Shown in pieces: positions 5,912 through 7,701 of a DNA stretch of 7,701 nucleotides. How positions within the stretch are numbered: the stretch's first letter is position 1; each line of letters starts with the position of its first letter. Below the pieces are notes generated by a model, which did not search any database, was not told the DNA's origin, and saw nothing but the letters and a program-made list of their open reading frames with translations. The translations under genes were made by a program, and so were the position numbers. The stretch is from Burkholderiales bacterium (lineage in GTDB: Bacteria > Pseudomonadota > Gammaproteobacteria > Burkholderiales > Usitatibacteraceae), in the NCBI GenBank assembly GCA_014378085.1, contig JACMOJ010000208.1, forward strand, positions 1-7,701. The letters are read 5' to 3'.

Positions 5912-5923
5912 CGGAGTAAAAGA

Positions 5924-7201
5924 CTAATACTTTGCGCTGAGGAAAATGCCGGCGATGGTGGCGCTCATGAGGTTCGACAACGTCGCCGCGACCACCACGC
6001 GCAAACCGTATTGCGCCACCATCGAACGAAGATGCGGCGCAATACTGCCAAAGGCGCCCGCCAAAATAGCGATCGAAGAAATGTTAGCAAAGCCGCACAA
6101 CGCAAACGACAGAATTGCGAGCGTCTTCGGATCAATCACCGTGAGACCGGCGGCCGCCACCTTCGCTGGCTCTTGCAGATACGGCGCGAGGCCCACGTAC
6201 GCGACAAACTCATTCAGAATCAGTTTTTGGCCAATCAAGTTCCCCGCAAAGGCCGCGTTTTCCCAAGACACACCGAGCATATACGCGAGTGGTGCAAAAA
6301 CTTTGCCGAGCAGCGTCTCCAGATTCACGCCGGGATACCCCATCCAGTTAGCCGCGCCACCGATCATGCCGTTCAGCAGCGCGATCAAACCGATGAAAGC
6401 AATCAGCATCGCGCCAACCGCACACGCAATCTGAAAGCCCAGCGTGGCACCGCTAGCAGCGGCTTCGATCACATTTTCTGGCTTCTTTTCTTCAAACTGA
6501 ATATTGTCGAAGCTGATGTTCTCTTGCTCAGTCGATGGGCACAACAGCTTGCCAAACAACAAGCCGCCGGGGATCGCCATGAATGAAGCGGCAATTAAGT
6601 ACTCCATCTTCACGCCAAGCCCTGCATAACCCGCCAGCGCAGCACCCGCCACACTCGCCATGCCAGACGACATGATGACAAAGATGGTTGGCCCTTTGAG
6701 TTGTGCGACAAACGGTTTAACTGCCGCGCCCATTTCGTTTTGCCCCAAAAAGATGGTGGTGACAGCACAAAATGATTCGATCTTCGAAACCCCGAGCAGC
6801 TTCTGCAACGCCGTTCCCAAGATGGTGATGATCCAGCGCATGATGCCGAGGTGATACAACACCGCGATTAGCGCCGTGACATAAATAATGGCGGGCAGCA
6901 CGCGGAAGGCGAAGATGAAGCCAAGGCCACCGGGCTTGAACACGTCAGGGCTCACCAACCCGCCAAACATAAACTCGGTGCCCTTGGCACCGAACTCCAG
7001 GACGTGGGTGACACCGCTGGCGATGCCAAGCAACACCGCATTGCCCTGCGCAGAAAACAACACCACGGCACCGATGGCCATTTGCAGCGCCAGCGCAGAC
7101 AACACCACCCGCCATTGCACACGGCCGCGGCCCATCGAAAACAACCAGCCGATAAATATCAGCAGCGCTATCCCCATGAAGCTGCGAACGACGTCGGACA
7201 T
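5924..7201 (-). CDS. nupC: Concentrative nucleoside transporter (CNT family, NupC-like)
   Basis: Inner-membrane cation-coupled nucleoside importer of 425 residues, a typical CNT length. Many hydrophobic helices are evident. The two substrate-binding hairpin regions can be read: LGQNEMGAAVKPF at 152-164 (Gln154-Asn155-Glu156, the positions that contact nucleoside in the Vibrio cholerae CNT) and NEFVAY at 330-335 (Glu331), followed by CGFANISSIAI at 369-379. A soluble loop EQENISFDNIQFEEKKPEN at about 225-243 is charged and lies between membrane segments, as in other bacterial CNTs. Start ATG at 7201 has AAGGGAG at 7208-7214 with 6-nt spacing. Same strand as deoA and deoC, so it probably supplies their nucleosides. 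CNT family is certain; whether pyrimidine or purine nucleosides are preferred is not. Confidence 0.95.
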   Translation of the reverse strand: MSDVVRSFMGIALLIFIGWLFSMGRGRVQWRVVLSALALQMAIGAVVLFSAQGNAVLLGIASGVTHVLEFGAKGTEFMFGGLVSPDVFKPGGLGFIFAFRVLPAIIYVTALIAVLYHLGIMRWIITILGTALQKLLGVSKIESFCAVTTIFLGQNEMGAAVKPFVAQLKGPTIFVIMSSGMASVAGAALAGYAGLGVKMEYLIAASFMAIPGGLLFGKLLCPSTEQENISFDNIQFEEKKPENVIEAAASGATLGFQIACAVGAMLIAFIGLIALLNGMIGGAANWMGYPGVNLETLLGKVFAPLAYMLGVSWENAAFAGNLIGQKLILNEFVAYVGLAPYLQEPAKVAAAGLTVIDPKTLAILSFALCGFANISSIAILAGAFGSIAPHLRSMVAQYGLRVVVAATLSNLMSATIAGIFLSAKY

Positions 7202-7218
7202 GCCCTACTCCCTTGTTT

Positions 7219-7248
7219 TTTGTATCCCGAGTTTACCGGACTATGCAA
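7219..7248 (-). promoter_or_regulatory. Weak candidate promoter for nupC
   Basis: On the minus strand, TTGCAT (7243-7248) and TACAAA (7219-7224) are separated by 18 bp, in the short gap between the upstream membrane-protein gene and nupC. Both hexamers match consensus only partly (4 of 6), so readthrough transcription from the upstream gene is equally possible. Confidence 0.25.
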
Positions 7249-7265
7249 GTACTAAGAGCGCCCCG

Positions 7266-7701
7266 CTAGGCGATCACGCCGTCTCGTCTCGCCGCGAAAC
7301 CCGCGCCAAACGAGAATAACGGGCCGATCGCGGCCACGGGTAGCGAAATGATTAACACCCACCATGGGCCGCCCATCAGGGCATACGCGGTGCCGGCCCA
7401 ACCAAAGGCGCTAACCATCTCAACAATACTGGCCAGCGGATGCGCCTGACCACGCCGGTTCATCTCGCGGCGATTGGCTTTGCGCGGGTTCAGCACGTGG
7501 CAGGCGGCACTGCTCGCCGCTGCACAGGTCGCACAAACGGCCAACACGAAGCCCTGCCACGGGCTGGTGAAGAGCCAGTAGAGCACCAGCGGCAGCACCA
7601 TCAGCAGCGGCGGGACGGCGGCCGCGACACCTTTCAGTAGGCGTATGCGATCCAGTGACACCGGTGAGCTGCCGATGAGGTCGGGCGCATCTTCAGCCGC
7701 C
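7266..7701 (-). CDS. Unknown membrane protein, C-terminal part (5' end outside window)
   Basis: I do not recognise a family. The frame is open to the window edge, reading AAEDAPDLIGSSP before a possible GTG start at 7661; because there is no stop upstream, the protein more likely begins outside the window. From the GTG there are 131 residues with about four hydrophobic segments: GVAAAVPPLLMVLPLVLYWL, GFVLAVCATCAAASSAACHV, a segment around SIVEMVSAFGWAGTAYALMG, and WWVLIISLPVAAIGPLFSF. A basic hydrophilic stretch (NPRKANRREMNRRGQAHP) lies between the second and third. The tail GFAARRDGVIA is short. It ends 64 bp upstream of nupC on the same strand, so cotranscription is possible. Integral membrane location is well supported; function is unknown. 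Confidence 0.6.
   Translation of the reverse strand, partial: AAEDAPDLIGSSPVSLDRIRLLKGVAAAVPPLLMVLPLVLYWLFTSPWQGFVLAVCATCAAASSAACHVLNPRKANRREMNRRGQAHPLASIVEMVSAFGWAGTAYALMGGPWWVLIISLPVAAIGPLFSFGAGFAARRDGVIA

Larger units (their letters stand above)
5621..5923. other. 303-bp non-coding gap filled with short repeats
   Basis: No convincing gene on either strand. From left to right it holds a 10-bp-period array (5635-5670), a purine-rich tract of GGAAGA/GATGAA steps (about 5681-5718), an unremarkable AT-richer segment, an inverted 10-bp-period array (5809-5850), and a degenerate 34-bp tandem pair (5844-5911). I found no convincing terminator for nupC or promoter for deoA in it, although one or both may be present. 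Confidence 0.7.

Noticed and set aside
5635..5912. CRISPR array or insertion sequence
   Set aside because: Period is 10 bp without spacers, and the arms are short and degenerate with no transposase between them.
5795..6586. 263-residue plus-strand ORF opposite nupC
   Set aside because: Composition is rich in Arg, His and Gln as expected from antisense reading of a membrane protein gene; nupC on the other strand is unambiguous.

Overview
The window looks like chromosomal DNA of a proteobacterium, most likely a betaproteobacterium. The RecA core, the pncC-recA-recX order and a CTGT-N8-ACAG LexA box in front of recA all fit that group, but this placement rests on remembered family sequences, not on a search. 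All recognisable large genes lie on the minus strand. One small ORF is on the plus strand.

Reading in the direction of transcription (high to low coordinates): the C-terminal part of an unknown membrane protein (7266-7701, open at the window edge); a CNT-family nucleoside transporter, nupC (5924-7201); a 303-bp gap made of degenerate short-period and inverted repeats; thymidine phosphorylase, deoA (4262-5620); a 57/58-bp tandem-repeat block across the deoA/acetyltransferase junction; a GNAT acetyltransferase (3309-4187); nicotinamide-nucleotide amidase, pncC (2803-3297); recA (1529-2596) behind a LexA box; a probable intrinsic terminator; recX (874-1359); a small plus-strand ORF encoding a one-helix membrane or exported peptide (692-877) whose stop codon overlaps the recX stop; and the N-terminal half of a long-form deoxyribose-phosphate aldolase, deoC (1-519, open at the left edge).

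Two functional themes are interleaved. NupC, DeoA and DeoC form a deoxyribonucleoside salvage and catabolism route: uptake, phosphorolysis of thymidine to deoxyribose-1-phosphate, and cleavage of deoxyribose-5-phosphate to acetaldehyde and glyceraldehyde-3-phosphate. The phosphopentomutase step is not in the window. RecA and RecX form the SOS recombination module, with PncC directly upstream as in many proteobacteria. deoA, the GNAT gene and pncC are closely spaced and probably cotranscribed.

The most unusual part is the deoA-GNAT junction. A unit carrying the end of deoA and the start of the GNAT gene is present as two pairs of copies. This creates a 38-residue repeat extension on the acetyltransferase and a chain of overlapping mini-ORFs linking it to deoA. 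I see no mobile element with a transposase, no CRISPR array, no RNA gene and no clearly novel multi-gene system.
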